Assembly (NCBI GenBank): GCA_000242235.1
Contig: JH590862.1
Span: 1 to 64,000 of the forward strand
Direction: 5' to 3'
Origin: Stomatobaculum longum
Lineage (GTDB): Bacteria > Bacillota > Clostridia > Lachnospirales > Lachnospiraceae
DNA: 64,000 nucleotides
Made by a program: the position numbers and the translations under genes
Notes under the pieces: generated by a model
What the model was told of the DNA's origin: nothing
Databases searched by the model: none
The model's input: the letters and a program-made list of their open reading frames with translations, nothing else
Part shown: positions 47,742-57,396 of the stretch, in pieces
Layout of the letters: each line of letters opens with the position of its first letter
How positions within the stretch are numbered: position 1 is the first letter of the stretch

Positions 47742-50381
47742 TTATGCGCCGAGCATCTTTCTCTGCTCGCGCACCTTTTCCAGCATTTCCTCGTACTTTT
47801 TCCGCTTCTTCTGCTCGGCAGCGACCTTGTCGGCCGGTGCCTTCGCGAGGAACTTTTCGTTCCGGAGCATACCGTCCGCACGGGCAATCTCGCTCTCAAG
47901 CCGCGCCTCTTCCCTGGCGAGGCGCTCCTTCTCCTTCTCGACATCGACGAGATCCGCAAACGGAATGTAAATCATAGCGCCCGGGATGACGGCCGAGACC
48001 GCATCCTCCCGAATGCCGGTCTTGTCCTTCTGCAGCTTCACCTCCGAAGCGCGGCCGAGCACGCGGAAGAAATCCTCCGCGCGGCGGAAGCTGTCGAGCA
48101 CAGCCTCGTCCTCGGAGACCACAAAGACCTCCGCCTGCTGTCCCGGCGCGACATTCATCGACGTGCGGATGCGGCGGATTTCACGGACCGCGTCTTTGAC
48201 ACGCTCCACTTCGGCTGCATCCTCCGGGAACACGAAACGCGTTTCTTCGACCGGCCAGGGCGAAACCATAATGCTGTCCTCTTCGTTTAAGCTCAGGAAC
48301 ACTTCCTCGGTGATGAAAGGCATAAACGGATGCAACAGCTTCAGCGCGCGGCTTAAGACCTCGCGGAGCGTCCAGAGCGCCGCCTCGCGGGTCGGATCCT
48401 CCTTGTTCCAGAGGCGCGGCTTCACCATCTCGATGTACCAGTCGCAGAACTCCTCCCAGATAAAGTCATAGACCTTCTGGAGGGCAATGCCGAGCTCGAA
48501 CTTCTCGAGGTTCTCGGTAACTTCTTTGGTGAGACGGTTCAGCTGATGCAGCACCCAGCGATCCTGCGGAAGAAGCGCCGATGCCGCGGGCTCCGCCGGC
48601 ATGGTCTCGCCGAGATTCATCTCGATAAAGCGCGCCGCGTTCCAGATCTTATTCGCAAAGTTTCGCGCGGCTTCCACTCTCTCCCAGTAGAAGCGCATGT
48701 CGTTGCCCGGCGCATTGCCCGTCATCAGGGTGAGGCGCAGTGCATCCGCGCCGTAGCGGTCAATGACTTCGAGCGGATCGATGCCGTTGCCGAGCGACTT
48801 GGACATCTTTCTGCCCTCCGCGTCGCGCACCAGACCGTGAATCAACACCGTGTGGAACGGCAGCTTGCCGGTCTGTTCGATGCCGGAGAAGACCATGCGG
48901 ATGACCCAGAAGAAGATGATGTCATAGCCGGTCACGAGCACATCGGTCGGGTAGAAGTAGCGATACTCCGGCGTATCCTTCGGCCAGCCGAGGGTCGAGA
49001 ACGGCCAGAGTGCCGAACTGAACCAGGTGTCGAGCGTATCCTCTTCCTGCCGGAAGCTGTGGCCGCCGCAGTGCGGGCAGGTATGCGGCATCTCGCGCGC
49101 CACGATCACTTCGCCGCACTTGTCGCAGTAATAAGCCGGAATCCGGTGCCCCCACCAGAGCTGGCGGGAAATGCACCAGTCGTGAATGCCCTCGAGCCAG
49201 TTTAAGTAAGTCTTGCCGTAGCTCTCCGGCACAAACTTGAGCTCACCGCTCTTCAGCGCCGCAATCGCCGGCTTTGCCATCTCCTCCATCTTCACAAACC
49301 ACTGAGGCTTGATCATCGGCTCAATGACAGTCTTGCAGCGGTCATGCACGCCGACCGCGTGGCTGTGCGGCACGACCTTCACGAGGAGCCCCGCTGCCTC
49401 GAGGTCCTTGACCATCGCTTTCCGCGCCTCGTAGCGGTCCATCCCGTCATAGGGCGAACCCGGGCAGCGAATCGTCGCATCGTCGTTTAAAATCGTGATT
49501 TCCGACAGGTTGTGGCGCTTGCCGACCTCAAAGTCGTTCGGGTCGTGCGCCGGCGTGATCTTCACGCAGCCGGTTCCGAATTCGGGATCCACATAGCTGT
49601 CCGCGATGACCGGAATCTCGCGGTCCGTAAGCGGAAGCTTTAACATCTTGCCGACCAGCGCCGTGTAGCGCGCATCGTCCGGGTTCACCGCGACGGCGGT
49701 ATCGCCGAGCAGGGTCTCCGGTCTCGTGGTCGCAATTTCGACAAAGGCGCCGTCTTCGCCGACAATCGGATACTTGATGTGCCAGAAGAAGCCGTCCTTG
49801 TCGACGTGCTCGACTTCCGCGTCGGAAATCGTGGTCTGACAGACCGGGCACCAGTTGATGATGCGGCTGCCGCGGTAGATGTAGCCCTTCTCATAGAGGC
49901 GCAGGAAGACCTCCTTCACGGCCTCCGAGCAGCCCTCGTCCATCGTAAAGCGCTCTCTGTCCCAGTCCGCGGAGGAGCCGAGTTTCTTTAACTGGTTGAT
50001 GATGCGGTTGCCGTATTCATCCTTCCACGCCCAGCACTCCTCGAGGAACTTCTCTCTGCCAAGCTCCTCCTTGTCTCTGCCCTCTTTTTTGAGCTTTTCG
50101 ATGACCTTGACTTCGGTCGCGATTGCCGCGTGATCCGTGCCCGGCTGCCAGAGGGCGGAATAGCCCTGCATTCTCCGGAAGCGAATCAGGATGTCCTGCA
50201 TCGTATTGTCGAGCGCATGGCCCATGTGCAGCTGTCCCGTGATATTCGGCGGCGGCATGACAATGCAGAACGCCTTCTTCTTTTCATCCACCTCGGCGTG
50301 GAAATAGCCGCGATCCATCCATCTCTGATACAGCTTATCCTCAATCTCCGAGGGCGTATAAGTCTTCGGCAGTATTTTCAT
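47742..50381 (-). CDS. valS: Valyl-tRNA synthetase
   Basis: 879 residues from ATG 50381 (AGAGAGGACTGAAT upstream; the frame extends nine codons further without a better site). Class Ia signatures: HIGH-type PPPNITGQLHMGHAL and KMSKS in GRKMSKSLGNG. The CP1 editing domain has TTRPETLLGDTAVAVNP. The C-terminal anticodon-binding domain and the coiled coil (RLAREEARLESEIARADG) are intact. No T-box leader lies directly upstream because the gene is inside an operon. Confidence 0.97.
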   Translation of the reverse strand: MKILPKTYTPSEIEDKLYQRWMDRGYFHAEVDEKKKAFCIVMPPPNITGQLHMGHALDNTMQDILIRFRRMQGYSALWQPGTDHAAIATEVKVIEKLKKEGRDKEELGREKFLEECWAWKDEYGNRIINQLKKLGSSADWDRERFTMDEGCSEAVKEVFLRLYEKGYIYRGSRIINWCPVCQTTISDAEVEHVDKDGFFWHIKYPIVGEDGAFVEIATTRPETLLGDTAVAVNPDDARYTALVGKMLKLPLTDREIPVIADSYVDPEFGTGCVKITPAHDPNDFEVGKRHNLSEITILNDDATIRCPGSPYDGMDRYEARKAMVKDLEAAGLLVKVVPHSHAVGVHDRCKTVIEPMIKPQWFVKMEEMAKPAIAALKSGELKFVPESYGKTYLNWLEGIHDWCISRQLWWGHRIPAYYCDKCGEVIVAREMPHTCPHCGGHSFRQEEDTLDTWFSSALWPFSTLGWPKDTPEYRYFYPTDVLVTGYDIIFFWVIRMVFSGIEQTGKLPFHTVLIHGLVRDAEGRKMSKSLGNGIDPLEVIDRYGADALRLTLMTGNAPGNDMRFYWERVEAARNFANKIWNAARFIEMNLGETMPAEPAASALLPQDRWVLHQLNRLTKEVTENLEKFELGIALQKVYDFIWEEFCDWYIEMVKPRLWNKEDPTREAALWTLREVLSRALKLLHPFMPFITEEVFLSLNEEDSIMVSPWPVEETRFVFPEDAAEVERVKDAVREIRRIRTSMNVAPGQQAEVFVVSEDEAVLDSFRRAEDFFRVLGRASEVKLQKDKTGIREDAVSAVIPGAMIYIPFADLVDVEKEKERLAREEARLESEIARADGMLRNEKFLAKAPADKVAAEQKKRKKYEEMLEKVREQRKMLGA

Positions 50382-50420
50382 ATTCAGTCCTCTCTGCGTT
50401 TGTCTCATCCGGGCCGGTCT

Positions 50421-51236
50421 TCAGACCATGCTCCGGTATTCTTCCCGCCACTGCGCAATGATTTTTTCTTCGCGCGCACGGCGCTTTGTCTCATTCTGTT
50501 CGGCAAAAATGTCTGCGACTTCTTTTGCCTCTCTGCCCGTTGCGCCGCGCGATGTCACTTCGCGCAGCTGTTCCTCCCAACGCGCTTTCTCGCTGTCCCG
50601 CATCTCCGGCAGTTCCCGCCGGAAACGCGCCTTCAGTGTCTCGTCCGTCTCGGTCTCCGCGAGGAAATACATGCGCTTGATGGTATTTCTGTCCCGCCCG
50701 AGCGCATAGGCCTCCTGAAAACAGTCGAACGCGCGCTCCGAGAGAAAGAGATTCGCGAGCGCCGCACCCTCGCGGTCCAGAAGGCGACTCTTCGTGGCGC
50801 GGTCCAGCTTGTCGTCCGCGAGCGCTCTCTCATAGGCGCCGACCGCTTTCCCGTATTTCCGGAGCGAGAAAAAGAGGTCGCCCCGCTTTAACTCGGCTCT
50901 CTCCCGGGGAAGCGCGAGATATTCCTTCGCGTCCTGCAAAAACATGCTCTGCTGTCTCGGGCTCGCATAACCGCTCCGCGCGAGAAAGCGCGCGAGTATC
51001 TCTTCGCTCCGCGCATTCTCCCCTCGGTAGCTCCGGAGTTCCCGCGCGAGCGCGGGCTGCAGCGCGCCCCGCTCCACAAAGGCAAAAAACGCCTCTCCGA
51101 CAAAGCCCTCGAGAAACAGCGGCGGATACTTGAGAATCAGATAGGAGAGTTCTTCCGCGGTCTCCGCGTGAATGCCCAGATTCTCGAGATAAAGCCGCTC
51201 TCTCGGATTGTTCTTGCCAACCAGTATTACTCCCAC
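50421..51236 (-). CDS. Uncharacterised helical-repeat protein upstream of valS
   Basis: 271 residues, almost entirely alpha-helical, with TPR-like stretches such as YGKAVGAYERALADDKLDRA and SERAFDCFQEAYALGRDRNT. The C-terminal 60 residues are a charged helix (AEQNETKRRAREEKIIAQW). It starts at GTG with GGAGGTGGAACT and overlaps the actin-like gene by 10 nt. I do not recognise a named family. It appears to be the third part of a module with the two genes before it. Confidence 0.8.
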   Translation of the reverse strand: MGVILVGKNNPRERLYLENLGIHAETAEELSYLILKYPPLFLEGFVGEAFFAFVERGALQPALARELRSYRGENARSEEILARFLARSGYASPRQQSMFLQDAKEYLALPRERAELKRGDLFFSLRKYGKAVGAYERALADDKLDRATKSRLLDREGAALANLFLSERAFDCFQEAYALGRDRNTIKRMYFLAETETDETLKARFRRELPEMRDSEKARWEEQLREVTSRGATGREAKEVADIFAEQNETKRRAREEKIIAQWREEYRSMV

Positions 51237-52450
51237 AGTTCCACCTCCTGCGCAAGCACTTCGCCGCTCGGCGGATAAATCTCTCCGAACCCGGCGTCGC
51301 GAAGCTTCAGCGAAACGGTGCGCTCATCCCCGAAACGGAATGCGCAATCGACATAACAGCTCTTCTCCTCCCGCGCCGGCAAAAAGCCGAGCGGCACGCT
51401 GAGGGTCTGCGCCGCGCCGCGCGGGCCGGCGCTGACTGTGAGCAACAGTTCTTTTCTGTCTTCGGGGAGCAGCCGAAAGCTGCCGCCCGCCGTGAGCAGT
51501 GATTCACCCGCCTCGATGAGCACCAGCTCTCGCTCTTCGCCGTACTGTTTCACCGGAAGCGAAATCTGCGCGGCCGCCCGGCCCGCACAGATCAGACGCG
51601 GCGCTATGCCGCTGTTCTCCGAAAGACGGCAGGCCTCGACCGCGCCGCGCGCAAACAGCTCCTTCTCCTGGTACAGCTTCCGCTGTCCCTTGCAGATGGC
51701 GCGCTGAAAGCCCTCCGACCAGCTCATGCGGTTAAAGCCCTCGCCGGTCAGAATCACACTTGCGAAATGGCGATTCCGGAGAAGCCGCTCAGCACTGACC
51801 GTCAGCACCTGGTCGGCCATGCGCTCTCCCTGCGGCGTCGAGAGCATGCGAAGCGTAAAGGCATCGCGAAGCTTTCGCTGTTCCGCATAGAGACAGCTTC
51901 TTCCCTTTTCTTTCTTTTCACGCGCCATATAAAAACAGAGCGACTTCTCCGCGAGGTCAAAGAGTCCCACCTCGCCCGCGGCGAGCAGGGCCGGTTCCGC
52001 CGAGATAAAGGCGAGAAAGCTCTCCTCTCGACTTACGAGGCGCGTTCTCTCCGCCGGAAAGCCGAACTGCGGCAACAGCGCCGCGAGCTCCCGCACAAAC
52101 GCGAGCCGGTAATCCGGCAACACAATGACCGTGCGGAGTTCTTCCGCTTTTTCATCTCCGAGCACCTGCTTCCGCGCGAGCTTTAAAAACCGCGCCAGCA
52201 GTTCCACAGCGCGGTATTCGGTATCCTCCGCCACCAGAAGCCCGTCCCGCTCGCTCTCGGCGAGCAGCCCCTGTACCATGCTGCCCCGTCCCGCGAGCGC
52301 CTTTTCATAGGCCTCCGCATCGATATACCAGCGGTCTTCCCGCTTGTCGCGGCAGAGCTCCGTGCGAAGCAAGAGCTTTTGTTCCCGCCCGTCGGAAACA
52401 AACAGGAGGTTCGCATCCGTGTTCGATAGATCAATTCCCAGATACTGCAT
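51227..52450 (-). CDS. Actin/Hsp70-like ATPase-fold protein (DUF5716-like)
   Basis: 407 residues. The N-terminus (QYLGIDLSNTDANLLF) looks like the phosphate-1 loop of actin/Hsp70 folds. An adenosine-site-like VILTGEGFNRMSW lies near residue 235 and GLFDLAEKSLCFYM near 155 could be phosphate-2. The C-terminal about 110 residues appear beta-rich, resembling an Hsp70 substrate domain. From memory this matches DUF5716, seen beside DUF5717 in Lachnospiraceae, but I could not check it. It overlaps the giant protein gene by 20 nt. It may be a chaperone or filament-forming partner for that protein. Confidence 0.75.
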   Translation of the reverse strand: MQYLGIDLSNTDANLLFVSDGREQKLLLRTELCRDKREDRWYIDAEAYEKALAGRGSMVQGLLAESERDGLLVAEDTEYRAVELLARFLKLARKQVLGDEKAEELRTVIVLPDYRLAFVRELAALLPQFGFPAERTRLVSREESFLAFISAEPALLAAGEVGLFDLAEKSLCFYMAREKKEKGRSCLYAEQRKLRDAFTLRMLSTPQGERMADQVLTVSAERLLRNRHFASVILTGEGFNRMSWSEGFQRAICKGQRKLYQEKELFARGAVEACRLSENSGIAPRLICAGRAAAQISLPVKQYGEERELVLIEAGESLLTAGGSFRLLPEDRKELLLTVSAGPRGAAQTLSVPLGFLPAREEKSCYVDCAFRFGDERTVSLKLRDAGFGEIYPPSGEVLAQEVELWE

Positions 52451-55400
52451 CGACCTCGGCTCCTCTCTGCGTCATCAGAGACGCCATACTGTCCGCACCG
52501 AAGGAGAAGAGCTCGCTTCTCGCCTCGCGCGCAGCGGCATAGGCAGAGAGCTCTGCCTTAAGTTCCTCTTCCGCGCCGCCGAGCAACTCGCCGAAGCGGT
52601 TCAGCCGGGCATAGGCGCTGCCGCGCGAAATGCGCTCCGTGCTCTCGCGGAGCACCGTGCGCCGCACAACCTCGCCGCTCTCGGCGTCGAGAACGCGGTA
52701 CTCCTCGGTCTCGCCCGAAAAGAGCACACTGCTCCTGAGGTAAATTCTGCCGAAGAGCTCCGTGCAGTCCGCGCGGCGAAAAGCCGTCTCACCGGGCAAC
52801 ACGCGGCTCTCCACAATGTAGCGTTTGCCTTCCTCTCCCCGGAACGAAAAGAGGGATCTCTCGAGCAGCGCATCCGGCAACCGTACCTTTCCGGCGAGCT
52901 GTTTGCTCTCCGGCAGGAAAATATCCTGCTCGGCGAGCATCTGTAAAAAGCGTTCGGCCAGCGTTTTTTCCCGCGCGCCGAGCGCATCGAGCGACACATA
53001 ATAGTGTAGCAGCGCACAGGCATAAAGACGCGGTACTTTGGTCATCTGTTCCGCGTAGTCCTCCATGGCTCGCGCCTGATCGGACGTGAGCGGGATGTCC
53101 GAGAGCAGATATTCGCCCGCGCAAACCGTGAAATACGCTTCCGCGAGTTCCCGCTCCACGGCGCCCCGCTGTTCGCAGCAGGCAAAGACCCAGCGGATCT
53201 CGCTGCGGTCGCCGAGGAAAAGCTGGCCCGCGAGCACGCGCGTCGGCAAATCCGCGGGCTCTGCGCCCTGCTCTGTCACGGCGTGCAGGAGAGAGCGCAT
53301 CTCGCCGATGCCGCCGTTATAGTGCGCCGCGAGATATCCGAGGATCGCCCGGTCAGCTTTTCCGGCGCGGAATACCGCGAGTGCCAGTTTGCGGAACAAC
53401 TCATCCGACGGCGCCTTGTCCGCCTGCACGAGGTAAGAGACCAGTCTTGCCAGGGCATCCGGCTCGAGTTCCCGCGGCAGATATTCCTGCAGAAGCTCAT
53501 AGGCCTCCTGCCATTTTTCCCGCTGCACCAGCAGCGAAAAAATCTCGGCCCGCTCTTTCTCGGTAAAATCCGCCTTGTCACTGCGCTGCAGATAGCCCTC
53601 GCAGCGCGACTTATTCGCGAGCAGCGCCGCGCGTATCCGGCCCTTGCAGCTCTCGGCGAGCGGCATATGTTCGAGGCCGAAGCGCAGCGTGCGCACGCCC
53701 TCGTCGTCCAGGTTTTCGTTTGCCTCGCTCGCGCGCTGCAGGAGTTCGTCGAGCTTCCGCAGCAACACGGCGGGCTGTTCCGGCTGAAGTGCCTCGCACT
53801 GCGCGAGATACTGCGGCAAATCAAAGAGCACTTTCCGCTCCAGCCCTTTCGGCGCGCGGCGATTGCCCGCGCTGTCCTCGGTGAGGAGCAGCGCCTGCGG
53901 CGAATAAATTGGCAAATAGGCCTCACCCGCCAGAAAGTCCGCCGTTTCCTCTTCTTCGAGTTCCGGATAGACCGCGACGAGGCGGCGATCCTCCGCCCGC
54001 GGCGCTGCGACATACTGTGTCTGCAGGATGCGCGGCAGCACGGCGGCGAGTTTTTCATCTATCATGCCGTTCCAGAGCAACGCCTCATAAATCGGCGCGA
54101 GGCTCCGGCTCACCTCACCGGCGAGCAGCTTCCGAAGTCCGAAGTCCTCAATCTCGCGGCGATATTCCCGCCAGATTTCCGGCTCTTCGAGTCGGCGCTC
54201 ACAGACTTTGCGGTAGAGCTTTACCAGGCTCTCCTCGCCGAGCGTATTGTCAAATAAAAAGTATAAGAGCAGCTCGTGCGGCAAGGGTTCCGCCGCATCC
54301 TCTGGCATACTCGCAAGCAACGCCTCATAGAGTCCCGGAATCCGAAGATCCTGGCGCACTGCCTCGCAGTACCAGCCATAGGCTGTGCGGTCCGTCGCCC
54401 TGCGCCGCAGCGCACTGCGCACAAAGACTTCGAGTAACTCCCGCTGCGGCAGTTTTTCATAGACCGCGCGCAACACACGGAGTGTCTCGCCGGGCTGCTG
54501 CGCCGTCGTCTCGGTTGCAAGGGCTACAACCCGCCGCGCGACTGTCTTTGTCATTGCCTGTTCCCGGAGGAGAAAGCGAAGAGCCGCGAGCGAAACCGGC
54601 GTGAGGTCCGTGAGCGCCTCCCGCCGCTCCCGAAACGCGCGCGCGAGGAGCGCATAGAGATACACACTCCGGCTGCCCTGCCGGTAACAGTGCTTTAAGA
54701 GCTTTTCCCACTTTGCGGCGCGCGCCGTCGGGTATTCGGGCACGAGGAGTAGAAGCACCGGCAGCAATTCTGCCTTGCCTTCCCGCACAATCTCGCGCTC
54801 AACGCGCTCGGCAGTCCGATTCTTCCGGTGCTCATCGCCGGAGAGGAGACTCTTTAAGCTGTCCGCAAGGTACATTTTCAGACGCTCCGTTCCCGCGACA
54901 CGGATGCCGGAGAATGTTCCGTCGAGCGCATCGAGATACTGCTGCGCGCGCGCCGTATTGCCGCGTGCGGCGAGTAGCTCCGCTGTATAGAGCGCCGATC
55001 GCTGTGCGTCGATTTCCTTCTCGTGCTCCGCTTCCCGGAGCGCTGCCTCCGCCTCGCCGAGCTGCTCCCTTCTTCCGGTCAGCAAAAACAGCGCGTGGGC
55101 GTGGCGGTAGTGCAACATGTGACGCCCCTCGCGCAATTCCGTCGCCTGGTTCTGCGGCGCAAACCCGCGGCGTTCCGCAGCGCCCGCTTTCAGAGAAATC
55201 GGCACTACTTGTTCGGTCTCCCCGCTCCGGAACAGAAGCGCGCCGAAATTCTTGCCCTCATGCAGCGCTGACCGGTCTATGTCAAAGCGATAGCTGTACG
55301 GCGCACCGCACAGCTTCTCCGGCGCAATCCGGCGCTGCGGTGTCAAGAGAAAGGCCGCCTGCGCTTCGACCGTCACCGGCAAGAGCAGCGTATCCCGGCT

Positions 55401-56042
55401 CTCCAAAAAGACATGGCCGCTCCGCGCCGCTCTCGGTAGCGTCGTGACTTTCGCAGTCGCGCGGAAGCTGTCGCCCTGTCTCGCGCCGAGTGCCTCCAGG
55501 AAAGCGTCCATGCCGCATGCCGCATCGCGGCTCTTTGCGAAGGCGCGATAGAGCGCGCTCCGCTCCGGATCTCGCAGGAAGGGCGCGCGCCAAAATTCCC
55601 GGTACGCAAAAATGCGAAGCGCCGCCTCCCGGTCTGTCTTCGCAACTTTTGCAAAATCCTCTGTGGTTTTCAGGCGCTCCAAGAGTTCCGAGCCCTGCTG
55701 GTCCGTCACAGTGAAACAATACGGTACTGTCTTCTCACCGCCGTCCGTCACCAGAAGCAACCGACCGGTGAGTTCATCTCCCACTTCCAAGTAACGCGCG
55801 TCCACCGTGAGTCGTATCCGGTTTTTGACGCCGCCGAAACTGTCTGTCAGCACCCGAACGCGAATATCATCCGAGTACGCAAGTCCCTTCAGCTGTATCC
55901 CATTGTCGCTGTCCGCATGAAACTCTGCGCTGAGCATCTCCCCGCGCCGCACAGAGAGACGTAAGTTCTCCGGACGCACGGAAAGCACAGGCACTTCTGA
56001 GTTCAGTACGCCCCGCGCAAGTCGGTTGATTCTTTCTCTCAT
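52431..56042 (-). CDS. Giant helical-repeat protein (DUF5717-like)
   Basis: 1203 residues from ATG 56042 (preceded by AGAGGAAGG); an ATG seven codons earlier has no ribosome binding site. The N-terminal about 300 residues look like beta-sandwich domains (LRLSVRRGEMLSAEF, VDARYLEVGDELTGRLLL). The remainder is a long run of alpha-helical, TPR/HEAT-like repeats, then a C-terminal beta segment. No membrane helix or enzyme motif is visible. I believe this is the DUF5717 family of Lachnospiraceae, function unknown. It heads the operon with the actin-like gene, the 271-residue protein, valS and folC. Confidence 0.75.
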   Translation of the reverse strand: MRERINRLARGVLNSEVPVLSVRPENLRLSVRRGEMLSAEFHADSDNGIQLKGLAYSDDIRVRVLTDSFGGVKNRIRLTVDARYLEVGDELTGRLLLVTDGGEKTVPYCFTVTDQQGSELLERLKTTEDFAKVAKTDREAALRIFAYREFWRAPFLRDPERSALYRAFAKSRDAACGMDAFLEALGARQGDSFRATAKVTTLPRAARSGHVFLESRDTLLLPVTVEAQAAFLLTPQRRIAPEKLCGAPYSYRFDIDRSALHEGKNFGALLFRSGETEQVVPISLKAGAAERRGFAPQNQATELREGRHMLHYRHAHALFLLTGRREQLGEAEAALREAEHEKEIDAQRSALYTAELLAARGNTARAQQYLDALDGTFSGIRVAGTERLKMYLADSLKSLLSGDEHRKNRTAERVEREIVREGKAELLPVLLLLVPEYPTARAAKWEKLLKHCYRQGSRSVYLYALLARAFRERREALTDLTPVSLAALRFLLREQAMTKTVARRVVALATETTAQQPGETLRVLRAVYEKLPQRELLEVFVRSALRRRATDRTAYGWYCEAVRQDLRIPGLYEALLASMPEDAAEPLPHELLLYFLFDNTLGEESLVKLYRKVCERRLEEPEIWREYRREIEDFGLRKLLAGEVSRSLAPIYEALLWNGMIDEKLAAVLPRILQTQYVAAPRAEDRRLVAVYPELEEEETADFLAGEAYLPIYSPQALLLTEDSAGNRRAPKGLERKVLFDLPQYLAQCEALQPEQPAVLLRKLDELLQRASEANENLDDEGVRTLRFGLEHMPLAESCKGRIRAALLANKSRCEGYLQRSDKADFTEKERAEIFSLLVQREKWQEAYELLQEYLPRELEPDALARLVSYLVQADKAPSDELFRKLALAVFRAGKADRAILGYLAAHYNGGIGEMRSLLHAVTEQGAEPADLPTRVLAGQLFLGDRSEIRWVFACCEQRGAVERELAEAYFTVCAGEYLLSDIPLTSDQARAMEDYAEQMTKVPRLYACALLHYYVSLDALGAREKTLAERFLQMLAEQDIFLPESKQLAGKVRLPDALLERSLFSFRGEEGKRYIVESRVLPGETAFRRADCTELFGRIYLRSSVLFSGETEEYRVLDAESGEVVRRTVLRESTERISRGSAYARLNRFGELLGGAEEELKAELSAYAAAREARSELFSFGADSMASLMTQRGAEVDAVSGN

Positions 56043-56075
56043 CGCCTTCCTCTGTGCCTCCATTTATCGCAAGAT

Positions 56076-56104
56076 ATTTTAGCACACTTCCCCTTGCTTG
56101 CAAA
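56076..56104 (-). promoter_or_regulatory. Promoter of the giant-repeat/valS operon
   Basis: Minus strand: TTTGCA (56099-56104), 17-nt spacer, extended -10 TGC-TAAAAT (56076-56081). It is divergent from, and nearly touching, the DUF4364 promoter. Confidence 0.5.
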
Positions 56105-56110
56105 GCTTGC

Positions 56111-56116
56111 TATACT
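56111..56116 (+). promoter_or_regulatory. Extended -10 for the DUF4364 gene
   Basis: TGC-TATACT with no good -35 at 17 nt, 21 nt before the start codon. It is divergent from the giant-repeat operon promoter. Confidence 0.4.
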
Positions 56117-56136
56117 TGCCGGGATTGGAGGTACAC

Positions 56137-56661
56137 ATGCTGTCCGAACCCATGACACTATATAAGCTCATGATACTCTATCTGTTAAAGCGGGTGAATG
56201 TCGCGCTGAGCGAAAATATGATCTCGGAATTCTTTCTGTCGCGCGAATACACCGGCTATTTTACCCTGAAGCAGGCACTCTCGGAACTCGGTGAATCCGG
56301 CCTGATTCAGCTGCACCGCACCCGGAACGCGAGCCGCTATTCGGTCACCGAAGAGGGTGTGCAGACGCTCTCCTTCTTCGGCAAGCGCCTCTCGCCCGAA
56401 ATTCTCGCCGACATCGACCGCTTTCTCCGGGAAAATCGCTTCCAAATCCGGAACGAACTCAGCGTACACGCCGACTACTACCCCGCCGGGCAGACGGGCT
56501 ACCGCGTGCACTGCGAGGTGACCGAGGGCAAGAACTCCCTCTTTTCGGTCGAGCTCACCGCGCCGGAGGAGGCGCAGGCCATCGAGATGTGCCGCCGCTT
56601 TTCCCTCTGTTCCGGGGAAGTGTACCGCCTGCTGCTCAAAGAATTACTGCAGGCGGACTGA
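56137..56661 (+). CDS. DUF4364-family winged-helix protein
   Basis: 174 residues. An N-terminal winged-helix domain (about 1-75: MTLYKLMILYLLKRVNVALS, LKQALSELGESGLIQLHRT, RYSVTEEGVQTLSFF) is typical of PadR/DUF4364 proteins of Clostridia. A C-terminal mixed domain follows. The start at 56137 follows GGAGGTACAC. It is a likely transcription factor with no known target; it overlaps the 3' end of convergent ysxC by 18 nt and diverges from the giant-repeat operon, which is a candidate target. Confidence 0.85.
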   Translation: MLSEPMTLYKLMILYLLKRVNVALSENMISEFFLSREYTGYFTLKQALSELGESGLIQLHRTRNASRYSVTEEGVQTLSFFGKRLSPEILADIDRFLRENRFQIRNELSVHADYYPAGQTGYRVHCEVTEGKNSLFSVELTAPEEAQAIEMCRRFSLCSGEVYRLLLKELLQAD

Positions 56662-57396
56662 CGCCTGCTTTGCCATCTCCGCAACGAGACGCAGCAGTTC
56701 CTCTCTCCCCTGTTTCGTGACCGAGGAAAAGAGAATCAGCGGCGTCTCTTTCGGTGCGCCCAAAGTCTCGCGAAGCAGCTTCTTCTGCTTTTCGAGCTGG
56801 CTCCGCTTTAACTTGTCCGCCTTGGTGCCGACCAGCACGGCCGGCAGGCCCTGATCTATGATCCAGTTGTACATCAGGACATCGTTCTCCGAAGGCGCGT
56901 GGCGGAGGTCGAGGAGCAGGAAGACCGCACGGAGCTGCTTGTCCTCATGTAAATAGCGCTCTATCATCTTGCCCCAGCTCGCCTTGACCGCCTCGCTCGC
57001 GCTCGCATAGCCGTAGCCCGGCAAATCGACAAAGTAGACTGCGCCGTTCACGCGGTAAAAGTTGATGGTCTGGGTCTTGCCGGGCTGGGCCGAAGTGCGC
57101 GCGAGCGCCTTGCGGTTCACAAGCGCATTTAAAAGGCTTGACTTTCCCACATTCGACTTCCCGGCAAACGCAAATTCCGGGAGAACGCTCTCCGGCAGCG
57201 CGCTCGTCACACCGAGCACAAACTGCAACACCGCATCCTTAATCTGACTGTTGCCGTCTTCGCCGATTAAGGGGCGGTACACCGCCGGCGGAACTTCAAT
57301 TCCTTTCTTCTTCACCCTCTCCTTCTTCACGCTCGGCCGCTTTTTCCCAAAGGCACCTGCCACTGAGGGGCGTACTGTTGTCGCTTTCTTCTCCAT
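56644..57396 (-). CDS. ysxC: Ribosome biogenesis GTPase YsxC/EngB
   Basis: 250 residues. The G domain is standard: G1 AFAGKSNVGKSSLLNAL, TSAQPGKTQTINFY as switch I, DLPGYGYA as G3, VGTKADKLKR as G4. It helps assemble the 50S subunit. The family core starts near residue 50 (QIKDAVLQFVLGVTS); before it lies a Lys-rich extension encoded in a 101-nt overlap with the lon 3' end. The ATG at 57396 follows GGGGAAGAG; a GTG inside the overlap is another possible start. It is the last gene of the tig-clpP-clpX-lon cluster. Confidence 0.9.
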   Translation of the reverse strand: MEKKATTVRPSVAGAFGKKRPSVKKERVKKKGIEVPPAVYRPLIGEDGNSQIKDAVLQFVLGVTSALPESVLPEFAFAGKSNVGKSSLLNALVNRKALARTSAQPGKTQTINFYRVNGAVYFVDLPGYGYASASEAVKASWGKMIERYLHEDKQLRAVFLLLDLRHAPSENDVLMYNWIIDQGLPAVLVGTKADKLKRSQLEKQKKLLRETLGAPKETPLILFSSVTKQGREELLRLVAEMAKQASVRLQ

